This document shows positions 31,108 to 41,328 of a stretch of DNA of 64,000 nucleotides, piece by piece (position 1 is the first letter of the stretch; each line of letters opens with the position of its first letter). The stretch lies in assembly GCF_000828915.1 (NCBI RefSeq), contig NZ_AP014569.1, positions 1,116,001 through 1,180,000 on the forward strand, given 5' to 3'. The stretch is from Serpentinimonas maccroryi. GTDB lineage: Bacteria; Pseudomonadota; Gammaproteobacteria; Burkholderiales; Burkholderiaceae_C. The notes beneath the pieces were generated by a model. That model searched no databases. It was not told where the DNA came from and saw only the letters and a program-made list of their open reading frames with translations. Both the position numbers and the translations under genes were made by a program.

Positions 31108-32232
31108 TTGGCCGCCACGCCACCGCCCATCGAAACCGAGGCTCTGATCATCGGGGCCGGGCCGGCTGGGCTATTTTTGGCCTTTCAGCTCGGGCTGCAA
31201 GAGGTCGCCTGCCACCTGGTCGATGTGCTGCCCGAACCCGGCGGCCAGTGCGCCGCGCTCTACCCCGACAAACCGATCTACGACCTGCCCGGCCTGCCGG
31301 TGTGTAGCGGCCGTGAGCTCGCCGAGCGCCTGCTGCAGCAGCTGCGCCCCTTCAACCCGCCGCTGCACCTGGGCCAGCTCGTGAGCAGCGTGCAGCGCCA
31401 GCCCGACGGGCGCTGGCTGGTGCGCAGCAATGGGCAGAACAACGGGCCAAACAACATTCAGGCGTGGCTGGCGCCGACGGTGTTCATCGCCGCCGGCGTC
31501 GGCGCCTTTGTGCCACGCAAAGAAACCCTGCCCGAGCTCGAACCCTTCGAGCACCGCACGCCAGCGCAAGTCTGCTACCACGACCTGCCCCCCGAGGCCG
31601 CACTGGCCACCGCCAAGCACATCGTGGTGCACGGGGGCGACGCGGCTGCGGTGGAACTGGCGCTGGAGTTGGCGCAGGAGTCAGCACAGCATGCGACCCA
31701 CAGCCGCATCACCCTGTTGCACCGCAGCGAGCGCTTGCAGATCGAGCCCCCACTCCAAGCCGCCCTAGACCGAGCGCTGGCCGCGCAGACGCTGCAGCTC
31801 GTGCTCGGCCAGCCGGTGGGCCTCGTTTGCGGTGCGGACGCAGATCCGGCAGGGGCGGCGCTGCAAGCCCTGCTGCTGGACACCCCCGGCGGCGGCCAAG
31901 CCACCCTGCCCTGCGACCTGCTGCTGCCGCGCTTGGGCCTGAGCCCCAAACTCGGGCCGCTGGCCGACTGGGGCCTGGCGCTGCAGCGCAAGCTTTTGCC
32001 AGTGGACAGCGCCACCATGGCCACCGCCGAACCCGGCCTGTACGCCGTGGGCGACATCAACCACTACCCCGGCAAACGCAAACTCATCGTCTGTGCCTTC
32101 CACGAAGCCACCCTCGCCGCCTTCGCCGCCGCCGCCCAACTGCGCCCCGGCCAACGCCAACTGCTGCAATACACCACCACCAGCCCGCGCCTGCAGCAGT
32201 TGTTGGGGGTGGGGGGGGTGGGGGGGCGGTAG
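31108..32232 (+). CDS. Ferredoxin--NADP reductase, thioredoxin-reductase-like
   Basis: A 374-residue FAD/NAD(P) oxidoreductase of the TrxB-like FNR type. It has the FAD motif LIIGAGPAGLFLAFQLGL, EPGGQCAALYPDKPIYDLPG, the NADP-binding VVHGGDAAAVELALELA and the C-terminal FAD contact GLYAVGDINHYPGKRKLIV. The redox-active CXXC of thioredoxin reductase is absent, which fits FNR. The first possible codon is TTG at 31108, nine bases after fdxA. The last codons lie in a long G run ending GVGGVGGR. It is the last backbone gene before the accessory island. Confidence 0.9.
   Translation: MAATPPPIETEALIIGAGPAGLFLAFQLGLQEVACHLVDVLPEPGGQCAALYPDKPIYDLPGLPVCSGRELAERLLQQLRPFNPPLHLGQLVSSVQRQPDGRWLVRSNGQNNGPNNIQAWLAPTVFIAAGVGAFVPRKETLPELEPFEHRTPAQVCYHDLPPEAALATAKHIVVHGGDAAAVELALELAQESAQHATHSRITLLHRSERLQIEPPLQAALDRALAAQTLQLVLGQPVGLVCGADADPAGAALQALLLDTPGGGQATLPCDLLLPRLGLSPKLGPLADWGLALQRKLLPVDSATMATAEPGLYAVGDINHYPGKRKLIVCAFHEATLAAFAAAAQLRPGQRQLLQYTTTSPRLQQLLGVGGVGGR
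32206..32231 (+). repeat. G-run tract at 3' end of the ferredoxin reductase gene
   Basis: Runs of five, eight and seven G separated by single T residues, then CGG, immediately before the TAG. The tract is prone to slippage and could form a G-quadruplex in the plus strand. It marks the left border of the island. Confidence 0.6.
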
Positions 32233-32646
32233 CTGCGAGCAGCTTACTGGCGGCGCCCCCAGCGCTGCCCCAGCACAGGGCACACAGCACACCAGCCAAA
32301 CTTTGAACAAAGCTGATTACTGTTTTTGCACAAGAGCATTACCCGACTGAGCACCCCCACCTTCCACGGCACGAGAGCTGTTAGCTTGAAGATGGGTTTT
32401 TAGAGCGTTTTTAACGATCTACTAGAAAAACCACCCATCTGACTGCCTTCTAGCAGGTATCATCTGAACCATAACAACAACCCACCAGACCTTGCGATGG
32501 ATGGCATACTGAACCACGAAGCGCGTCACGCTCAAGTTGGGCGAGTGCTGGGCAGCGGACAAGCTTAAAGGTACGCTATGACCTGCGTGGTCAGTTATTC
32601 AGAAACATCTTAAGTCGCCAAGCATGGCTTGACTAGGAGAACCTGT
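32233..32646. other. Non-coding 414 bases at left border of the accessory island
   Basis: No gene is supported. It contains a tight hairpin AGCTGC GA GCAGCT just after the reductase stop and an imperfect inverted repeat AGATGGG/CCCATCT with T and A runs (32390-32440). A TGACC/GGTCA pair lies close to the helicase start, and AGGAGA at 32635-32640 is the ribosome-binding site. Base composition drops visibly here. Confidence 0.6.
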
Positions 32647-35600
32647 ATGTCAAGAGAGCCAGACCATACACCTGAATCTGGTGCGCCAGTAAATTCCGAC
32701 GTTTCTGCCGTTTCTGAGGCAACGCCGCCCACAGTGCGGTTGCAGATCAGTGCGGCCAAGAAGCTGAACCTTGCAGATTTCCAGAACGCGGTACCGGTTT
32801 TACACGAACTGGTCATTGTCAATGGGACCTCTACACCGATCAGCGAGTTGAGCGTTCACCTCGTTTCCGAGCCACCGTTTGTAAAGCCTCGCGCCTGGAA
32901 CGTGGAGTTGGTGGCTGCAGGCGAGAGCTATCACCTGAGTGATCTCGACGTGCAGCTGGATGGTGCCCTCTTTTCGCGCTTGACAGAAGCCGAACTGGCT
33001 TCGCTGCATTTGGATCTGCGCAGCCGCCAGCAAGGAAATGAAGTCATCGCGCACCTAGACTGCGCGGTAGAACTGCTGCCTCGCAATCAATGGGGTGGCA
33101 TTGACTATCTGCCAGAAATGCTGGCGGCGTTCGTTCAGCCAAACGACCCCGCCATCGACCGTTTGCTCAAAGGTGCGGCGCTGGCATTGCAGGCAGGTGG
33201 CAAGTCTGGCTCTATCGACGGCTACACACATGGCCTGAAGCGGGCATGGGAGTTGGCGTCTGGTATTTGGGCCGCTGTGCTTCAGCGCAAGCTCAACTAC
33301 GCACTTCCTCCCGCCAATTTCGAACACATTGGACAGAAGATTCGAAGCCCTACACAGGTGATCGATGGCGGCTTGGCCACATGCCTAGATCTTGCGTTGC
33401 TATTCGCTGCATGCCTAGAGCAGGCGCACCTCAACCCCTTGCTGGTGTGCACCCGTGGGCACGCATTTGTCGGTGTGTGGCTCCGCGATGAGGAGTTTTC
33501 CACTTCTGTAGTCGATGACATCACAGCAGTGAGGAATCGGTTGAAGCTACAGGAAATGCTGGTTTTTGAATCGACTCTCGCGGCACAGGGCCAAGCTGTG
33601 GGCTTTAGCCGGGCCATCGCACACGCCAACCGGCAATTGTCTGAAGAGGAACAGGAAAAGAAAGAAAATAAGTTTCAACTGGTCATCGACGTGAAACGCG
33701 CGCGTAGGTCGCGCATCAAGCCGCTCGCGCAAGCGCAAGCCGTCGCAGATGCCATGCCTGTTGAGGTTGAACCAGAGACAGCGATCGGCGTTGAAGATGC
33801 CCCAGACCTGCCCGACGAAGCGATCACCGATACGTCGTTGTCTGAATTGGATCCCAACGACAGACTGGCTCGGTGGCAACGCAAACTGCTCGATCTTTCG
33901 CTCAGAAACACACTGCTAAACTTCAAGCAGGGCAAAAAAGCATTGCTGCTTGAGGTGCCAGCACCGGCCTTGGAAGACACCCTTGCCCAAGGGCAAGCCA
34001 TCAAGCTCCTGCCCAGCCCACTACTGATGCAGGGCTCAGACCCTCGAAGCCAGCAGCTGCACGAGGCAAGAAGCCTTGAAGACCTGCCCAAGGCGCATGC
34101 ACTTGACGCCCTGAAACGCCGCGAAGTCTTTATCAAGCTCGAAAATAGAGAACTGGAAGAACGCCTAGTTGAGCTGTATCGGGGTGCACGCAACGCGATG
34201 CAGGAAGGTGGTTCCAACACGCTCTTCATCGCGCTCGGCTTCCTGGTCTGGACCCGTTCCGACAAGCCAGAATCACAGGTCAAAGCGCCCTTGATCCTGC
34301 TCCCCATCACCCTGAACCGCAAAAGTGCACGATCGGGATTTAGTTTGCAAGATCATGAAGATGATGCGCTGCTCAATCCGACGCTGGTCGAGATGCTGCG
34401 GCAGGACTTCCAACTGGAGTTGGGCATTGTAGCTGGCGCCCTGCCACGAGACGAATCCGGTCTGGACATTGTAAGCATCTGGAATCGCGTGCGCAGCGCC
34501 ATCAAAGACATCAACGGTTGGGAAGTCAGCGAAGACGTGGTCTTATCCATGTTCTCCTTTGCCAAGTATTTGATGTGGAAAGACTTATCGGATCGCACCG
34601 CCGACTTACGACAGTCTCCGGTGGTAGCGCACTTGCTCGATACGCCGCGCGAACCCTACCCTTCCAGCACGCCTTTTCCCGAGACTAGCAGGCTAGACGC
34701 CGACTACACGCCGCAGCAGGTGTTCAGCCCACTCCCTGCAGATTCGTCGCAACTGTCCGCAGTCATGGCGGCGGCCAGAGGCAAAGATTTTGTGTTGATC
34801 GGACCACCAGGCACCGGCAAGAGCCAGACCATTGCCAACCTGATCGCGCAGTGTCTGGCTGAAAACAAGCGCGTACTTTTTGTGGCCGAAAAAATCGCTG
34901 CACTGGATGTTGTATATCGCCGCCTGCGCGATGTGGGGCTCGGGGAGTTCTGTCTCGAATTGCATTCAAACAAGAGCCGCAAGCTCGACGTATTGGGCCA
35001 GTTGCAGAAATCGTGGGAGTCCCAAGGTGAAGTGGACGTTGCCACTTGGGAAGCCAAAGCCAGCCAATTAGGCCAAGTGCGCGAGCAACTGTCAACCTAT
35101 GTTGCGCGACTGCACCACCGGCACAACAACGGCTGGACGATCTTCAAAGCCATCGGCTGTGTCGTCGGTGGCGATGCGCTGCCTGATCTGCGATTTAGCT
35201 GGGCCTCTCCCCGTGCGCACGACGAAGCGGCACTGGTTGAACTGCGCGTTCTGGCTGGTAGGTTGCAAGCCAATGCAGCTGCGGTTAACCCAGATCAATT
35301 ATTGACGGGCGCTTTGGTACCGGTTTATGTCACAGACTGGTCCGCCAAGTGGCAGCAGAAAATGGTCCGGTCTGCACAGACGCTGCAGACCATATGCCTT
35401 GATTTCCAAGCTGCAGCGCAAACCCTCGGGCATTTGCTCGGCATGGAATGGCCTGCGCTGCATCTTCAAGCACGGTCGGCACTTGGTGTGCTCGCCCAAG
35501 CCTTGCCGCAGGCAGCGGATCAAGATTGGAGTTTCTGCGCACTGCCGGACGCTGAGCACATCTGCGCCGCCTTAAAAACCGGCAACGAACTGCTTGGCCA

Positions 35601-38600
35601 GCACCGGGAAATATCTTCGCAGATGAGCCCCCCTTGGACTGCAGATCTGCAAACCCGTATGCATCATGCACTCGACCTTCTGGACAAGTACCGCAAGATG
35701 CATGCGGAACTCGGAACACCTTGGCCACCTGACGTCAGCACTGAAATTGAACACGGTGTGCAATTGATCGAGGAAATTAATCAATTGCGCGCGAGCCTTT
35801 CCGTGAAGTACGGCGCCGCTGTGGGTCAGATAAACGTGTCGCAGTTGCATCGCGATTGGGTCAAGGCCGAAAAGGCGTTCCAGCCCATGTCTTGGTTAGG
35901 CAAGCGCAAAGTACGTAAAGTGCTAGAGGGTTTCATCGAGGGCGCCGGCGAACCACGTGTCGCCGACGACCTGTCTGCGCTTGTGCGAATCAAGAGCCTG
36001 CATGAGAATGTCCAGCAACTGAACCCAGGTTCGGCCGCCGAAGGCTTGTGGACTGGCATCAAGACGCGGGTTGATCACGCCCGCAGCGCCTTGAAAGCCA
36101 ATACAGCTCTGCAAGCGGCACGTATGCACAAACCCTTTACGCTCGATGGTTTAGATGCTGCATCCGAGGGGTGCTGTGGCGAGCGTTGGACACGCGAGGT
36201 TCAACGTCTAAAATTCTTGCTTGACCTAGACAACCACTTGACCGAGTACGCTTCGCTCACGGAGTGCAGTCTAGGGCTTTGGCAAGGGCACAACACCGAT
36301 TCTGAAGCACTTCGCTTGGCGCTCGCATTTGAACGCGAACGGTTGACCTTGCAGCAACGCGGTCTGTTGCAAACACCACATCTGGGAGTGGCCGAAGGCC
36401 GATGCGGTTCCGACCTGCAACAACAGCATGAATGGTTGCAAAGGCGCGGCAACGTGGAGGCGCGCCTGCTTAACATGACAGCTCTGGCCTCCGACTGCCC
36501 TGACGTTTGGAAAGCCCTTGATACCGATAGCGCAAGTATCGAACGCGCGCTGAAGTTCCATGCCTTGCTAAAAACTGCCCTGGGCAGCCTTGGCTTTGAT
36601 TCATCCGCCAACGCTGTGGCGCTACGCGCTGTGCATCAGGTGCTGGCTACGCGCCGCTGTGAACTGGGTGAATCAGGTGCGATCAGTCAGGCCTGCCTCA
36701 AGGTCGCTTCAACGCTGCCACACCTCAGCAGTGCAGCCGAACAATTCTTCCACAACGCTGAGCAACCAGATGCAGTCCGCCGCATGTTTGCTAACCATAC
36801 GCCTGTAGAGTTGGCCGAAACGTCTGCGCAACTGGATGCGCATCACCACGGCCTGCACGCATGGTGCGCATGGCGCCACGCCCAGCATGATGCACGCAAT
36901 GCAGGTCTCGGGGCATTGGTGGACGCCATCGATACGGGTGATGTAACACCTGCTCAGGCACCCACTGCATTCGAAGTCAATTACGCCCGTTGGTGGCTCG
37001 CAGAAGCGGTGGATGAGGACGATGTTCTGAAACGCTTTGTCTGTGCTGAGCACGAGTTGCGCATTCAGGAATTCCGTGCTTTGGATGACGAGTTTACCCA
37101 AGTGACCCGCGCCTGGATTCGCGCCAAACTGTGCGCCAACCTGCCGGCCAGCGACAGCATCCAACGCAACAGCCAGTGGGGCATCCTGCGCCACGAGATC
37201 ACCAAGAAAAAGAAACACAAGCCACTGCGCCAACTGTTACAAGAGATACCGTCGGTGGTGTTGCGCTTGACACCGTGCTTGCTCATGAGCCCGCTCTCAA
37301 TCGCGCAGTATCTTTCGGCGGAAGCTAAAAACTTCGACTTGGTGGTATTTGACGAGGCATCGCAAATCCCGGTGTGGGACGCCATCGGCGCCATGGCCCG
37401 TGGCAAACAGGTGGTGATGGTGGGTGACCCGAAACAACTGCCACCCACCAACTTCTTTGGCCGCAGCGATGGCTCCGATGATGACGACGGCGTAGTGGAA
37501 GGCGATTTGGAGAGCATTCTGGACGAATGCTTAGGTGCCAGCCTGCCCATGTGCAACTTGACTTGGCACTACCGCTCGCGCCACGAAAGCTTAATTGCCT
37601 TCAGCAATAACCGATATTACGGAGGTGGACTAGTCACATTTCCGTCGCCTGTTACCGACGACCAAGCCGTCAGCTTTAACCCTGTGAAGGGGATCTATGA
37701 AAAAGGCGGTGCCCGCATTAACCAACCAGAAGCTAAAGCCTTGGTGGCCGATCTGGTTAGCCGCCTCAAGAGCCTGGGTTTCCGAGAATCTGGCCTGACC
37801 ATAGGCGTAGTTACGTTTAACTCTGAGCAGCAAACTCTGATAGAAAACATGCTTGATGCTGAGCGCCGCAAAGACCCAAGCCTAGAGCCCTATTTTTCCG
37901 AAACGGAGCTCGAGCCGGTGTTCGTGAAGAATCTAGAGAGTGTGCAAGGTGACGAGCGCGACATTATGTACTTCTCTATCACCTACGGGCCAGACATGAC
38001 CGGTGCCGTGTCGATGAATTTCGGCCCGCTAAATCGCGACGGCGGCGAACGGCGCCTGAATGTGGCGGTAACGCGCGCCCGACACGAACTGCGTGTGTAC
38101 TCTAGCCTGCGTGGCGATCAAATGGATTTGTCTCGCACCAAAGCAAGCGGCGTGCGCGACCTCAAACACTTTCTTGAGTTTGCTGAATACGGGCCGCGTG
38201 CACTGGCAGAAGCGCACCGAGGCAGCCAAGGCGACTTCGAAAGCCCATTTGAAGCAAGCGTGGCAGCATCGCTGGAGCGCAAGGGCTGGCAGGTGCACGC
38301 TCAAATCGGTGCTTCGAAGTTTCGCGTGGACTTGGGCGTGGTACATCCGGATTTTGCCGGCCGTTATTTGGCGGGGCTTGAATGCGACGGTGCCACCTAC
38401 CACCGCTCTGCCACTGCACGCGACCGCGACAAGTTGCGCGAACAGGTGCTGCAAGGCTTAGGATGGAAAATCGTGCGCATCTGGTCTACCGACTGGTGGG
38501 TGAACCCAGGAGGTACGCTAGAACGTGTGCATGCAGCCCTAGCGAAATTGCTTAAAGAAGACCGTGTTCACCAAACCAGAATGGAAGCAGTGTCGCCAAA

Positions 38601-38757
38601 CGCGGTTGCGCTTGCTCCAAGCGACGCCGAGGGAAAGCTCAGACTTGATGTGGCCGAGGTGGCCGATGCAGCCCCCATTTGTACGGCAGCATTCATGCCC
38701 ACGCAAGCCGTTGAACACCAACCGAAGGCTGTTGACGCATTCTCCCTGAATCCGTGA
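32647..38757 (+). pseudogene. DUF4011-type helicase/nuclease, defence gene, 3' end cut by IS1380 element
   Basis: A giant multidomain protein, 2036 residues as it stands. The start is ATG 32647, preceded by AGGAGA. Domains in order: a beta-rich N-terminus; a transglutaminase-like segment with Cys246, His272 and Asp290; and a DUF4011-like region (WQRKLLDLSLRNTLLNF). Next is an SF1/UPF1-like helicase with Walker A GPPGTGKS (719-726), DEAS (1569-1572), GDPKQLPP and NVAVTRAR. Last is a Vsr/MTES_1575-like nuclease with FRVDLGVVHP and LECDGATYH (Asp1895, Glu1912, Asp1914). This recalls the DUF4011-helicase-Vsr antiphage protein reported in defence-island surveys. The final codons and stop come from the IS end; the missing DUF3320-like part is at 40484-41128. 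Codon use and GC are lower than in the backbone. Whether the truncated protein works is unknown. Confidence 0.9.
38740..38744. repeat. Target site duplication TTCTC, left of IS1380 element
   Basis: TTCTC directly abuts the left inverted repeat and is repeated directly after the right one at 40484-40488. Confidence 0.9.
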
Positions 38758-38788
38758 CCTGAACCCCACAAACCCAACGTTTTTCGAT

Positions 38789-38794
38789 TATAAT
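38789..38794 (+). promoter_or_regulatory. Candidate -10 box of the IS1380 transposase
   Basis: A perfect TATAAT lies about 40-55 bases before the transposase start. The -35 region is poor, so strength is uncertain. Confidence 0.45.
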
Positions 38795-38830
38795 CAACGC
38801 ACTACCAACATCCCACCGCGCACCCAGCAG

Positions 38831-40219
38831 GTGCAAGCGCCGCAAATGACTGACCCAGTCGAGTTCGTTGTCAAAAAGCTGCCCTACGACTTGTCCAGCC
38901 ACGGTGGCTTGGCCTTGGTGGGGCGCTTGTTCAAGCGCATCAACCTGCCGGCCATGGTCGATCCCCAGTATCCCGTGCGTGCCGGAATTGCCAACAGCGA
39001 CATCCTCAAGTGCTATGTGGCCATGCTCACCTTGGGCAAGAACGACTTCGAAGCCGTCGAAGCCTTTCGCAAGCAGCGCTTTGCCCACCAAGCCTTGGGC
39101 CTGCGCGCCGTGCCCTCCAGCGCCACCTTGCGCCAGCGCTTCGATGCCATGGGCTGCGAGTGGAGCGTACTGGCCGACTCGATCAACCGCGCCCTGCTGG
39201 GCTTGCACATCGATGGCGCAGCGATCGACTTCGGGGCCCTGCCCAGCGGCCACCTGCCACTGGACATCGACACCTTCGTCATGGATCAGAGCGACAGCGC
39301 CAAAGAAGGCGTGTCCTACACCTACGCCGGAGTCGATGGCTACTGCCCCATCGCCCTGTACCTGGGCACCCGCGGCTACTGTCTGGAGCTTGATCTGCGT
39401 CCGGGCAGCCAGCACAGCGCGCGCGAGAGCGAATACAACATCGAACGGGCCCTGAGCACCGCCTGTGCGGTGGCCCAAGCGCCCTTGCTGCTGCGCGCCG
39501 ACTCGGGCTTTTGCTCGCAGCACCTGATAGCGCGCACACAAGAACAAGCGGCCAAGCTGGGGCGCCAAGTCGATCTGCTGATCAAATGGAATCCGCGCGC
39601 CGCGCCGGTGGAGCAGATTGCCGCCCAGCGCTGCGCCGATGCCCACACCGTCTGGAACCCGCTTCGAGCCGGCAAGCGCGAATGCCTGTGGAGCGAAGCG
39701 CTGCTTGGCATTGAAACCCAAGCAGAAAGCAGCCGCGCACTGCGCCGCGTCTATCGTCTGACCGAGCGCACGCTGGACAAGCGGGGCCAGCCCTTGCTCT
39801 TTCCCGAGTACGTGCTGGAAGGCTGGAGCACCACGCTGGGGCCGGAGGTGGCACACGAGCAGGTCATCGCCCTGTACCGTGACCACGCCACGCACGAGCA
39901 GTTTCATGCCGAGTTCAAGACCGACATGGACTTGAACCGACTGCCCTCGGGCAAGTTTGCCACCAACCACCTGGTGTGTGCGCTGGCCGCGCTGGCCATG
40001 AACCTGTTGCGCATCGTGGGGCAGTACACGCTGCACGAGAGCGACAGCCCGATGCGCAAGACCGCGCTGCGCCGGCGCATCAAGACCGTGATGCAAGAGC
40101 TGATGTACAAGGCCGCGCGCGTCATCAGCCATGCGCGGGGCTGGGCATTGGGCATCTCGGGCTCGGACTCGGGCTTTGCGGTGTTTGAGCGTGCCTTTGG
40201 CAAGATGAAGGCAGCTTAA
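38831..40219 (+). CDS. IS1380-family DDE transposase
   Basis: A transposase of 457-462 residues that cuts and pastes the surrounding element. The DDE residues are readable: Asp in DTFVMDQSDSAKEG, Asp in LLLRADSGFCSQ, and Glu in the C-terminal YRDHATHEQFHAEFKTDMD, followed by NRLPSGKFATN, which is characteristic of IS1380. GTG 38831 follows AGCAG; ATG 38846 (MTDPVEFVVKKLPYDL) is an alternative start. No frameshift or stop interrupts it, so it is probably active. Its GC resembles the backbone more than the host gene. Confidence 0.93.
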   Translation: MQAPQMTDPVEFVVKKLPYDLSSHGGLALVGRLFKRINLPAMVDPQYPVRAGIANSDILKCYVAMLTLGKNDFEAVEAFRKQRFAHQALGLRAVPSSATLRQRFDAMGCEWSVLADSINRALLGLHIDGAAIDFGALPSGHLPLDIDTFVMDQSDSAKEGVSYTYAGVDGYCPIALYLGTRGYCLELDLRPGSQHSARESEYNIERALSTACAVAQAPLLLRADSGFCSQHLIARTQEQAAKLGRQVDLLIKWNPRAAPVEQIAAQRCADAHTVWNPLRAGKRECLWSEALLGIETQAESSRALRRVYRLTERTLDKRGQPLLFPEYVLEGWSTTLGPEVAHEQVIALYRDHATHEQFHAEFKTDMDLNRLPSGKFATNHLVCALAALAMNLLRIVGQYTLHESDSPMRKTALRRRIKTVMQELMYKAARVISHARGWALGISGSDSGFAVFERAFGKMKAA

Positions 40220-40483
40220 GGTTGCTGGCTGGGTCAGATCGGGCTCAGCGAACTCACGGATTGCGAAAAACGCGGGGTTCTGCGGGGCTAAGGCTGCGCT
40301 GGTGGTGGCGAAAGCGGGCGAAAACACGGTTAGATGGGCTTGCAAGCGCCTTGTGCGGGGTGTTTGTGAGCGCCGATGGGTCTTCGCGCGGCCCGCTGGG
40401 CGGGAAAAGTGCGAGAAATCTCAGTTTGGGGCGGCGGTTGGGCGGGCATGTCGTGATGCGGGGATTGAGGTCACGGATTCAGG

Positions 40484-41128
40484 TTCTCAAAAGCGGTTTG
40501 CGCCCTGCCGGTTTCCTCGCCGTCAATGCTTGGTCTTTGGGCCGCAGATACTAAAAATGAACGACGCTACCAGGCATCACAGCCTTGCGACGCGGTAGGA
40601 GCCGCTGGACTTTCTGCCAACTTTTTTCACGAACCAAGCTACGCCGCTGTGTTGCAACCAATGGTGGAATGGGTAGTGCAGCACGAGGGGCCGGTGCTGG
40701 ATGCAGTGTTGGCGCGGCGCATTGCCCGGGCACATGGTTTTCAGCGCACTGGAAGCCGGATTCAGGAGCGGGTTGAGCAGATTGCCCGCAGGCTCTTCAG
40801 GACTACTGTCGAGGCTGCTGGCACGTTCTATTGGCCACATGGTGTGGATTTAAGTTCCGAGTTCGCTTTCAGACAGCCCTCAGATGAAGACAGCGTGCGC
40901 GGTGTCGAAGAGATCTGTGAGGCAGAGCTTCGGTCACTAACGCGGCTTGTGCTGCACAGAGGACACTCCGGGCAAGATGCTCTGCTCGCCATGGCTCGCG
41001 CGCTTGGCATACAGAGGCTTCGGGAAGCCAGCAAAGTACGCTTGGAGGCTCTACTAATTAAGGCTTTTGCGCCCAGCCAGCAAGAAAAATGGCTTACAGA
41101 GCGTGATCCCCCTGACTCGCTGACTTGA
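40484..41128 (+). pseudogene. Severed C-terminal part of the helicase/nuclease gene (DUF3320-like)
   Basis: After the right target duplication the reading frame of the interrupted gene continues. Joining 38744 to 40489 reads ...AFSKAVCALPVSSPSMLG and runs 212 residues in frame to TGA 41126-41128. The segment has VVQHEGPVLDAVLARRIARA, HGFQRTGSRIQERVEQIARR and a helical tail, the pattern of the DUF3320 domain that ends DUF4011 helicases. Removing the IS gives one frame of 2245 codons. As an isolated piece (first ATG 40526) it has no obvious ribosome-binding site and is probably not translated. Confidence 0.88.
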
Positions 41129-41211
41129 AATATCGGGGCCAAACAACAACTCTTCCGCCACCAGTACCAGCCCCCCACCTTTGCAAGGCTGTTAACTGCA
41201 TTTCAGAAACA

Positions 41212-41241
41212 TTGAACATTATCACCCAACATCAATATTTC
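41212..41241 (+). pseudogene. 5' fragment of AAA ATPase gene, cut by ISPpu12-like element
   Basis: Reading from a possible TTG start at 41212 gives about ten codons (LNIITQHQYF) that run into the target duplication. They join in frame to the ATPase fragment on the other side of the element (FQLQAIRFELEL). The start codon is uncertain; the frame is open further upstream. Confidence 0.55.
41234..41241. repeat. Target site duplication AATATTTC, left
   Basis: Identical eight bases at 44614-44621 on the other side of the ISL3 element; 8 bp is usual for this family. Confidence 0.92.
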
Positions 41242-41328
41242 GGGTAAGCGGATTAAATGGTTGATCTTACCTTTGCATGAGAGTGAGACAGACCGGCATC
41301 TCATCGGATTATCTGGTTGATGCTTCAC

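Larger units (their letters stand above)
38745..40483 (+). mobile_element. IS1380-family insertion sequence, complete (1739 bp)
   Basis: The ends are defined by the imperfect inverted repeat CCTGAATCCGTGACCT at 38745-38760 and its complement at 40468-40483, with similarity continuing a few bases inward. A 5-bp direct duplication TTCTC flanks both ends. The element carries one intact transposase gene. It is inserted in the helicase/nuclease gene, and its first 13 bases supply that gene's last codons and stop (TGA at 38755). Intact ends and an exact duplication point to a fairly recent insertion. Confidence 0.95.

Noticed and set aside
38693-40345. 550-residue open frame antisense to the IS1380 transposase
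   Set aside because: No motif; it crosses the IS end and the host gene, so cannot be a native gene.
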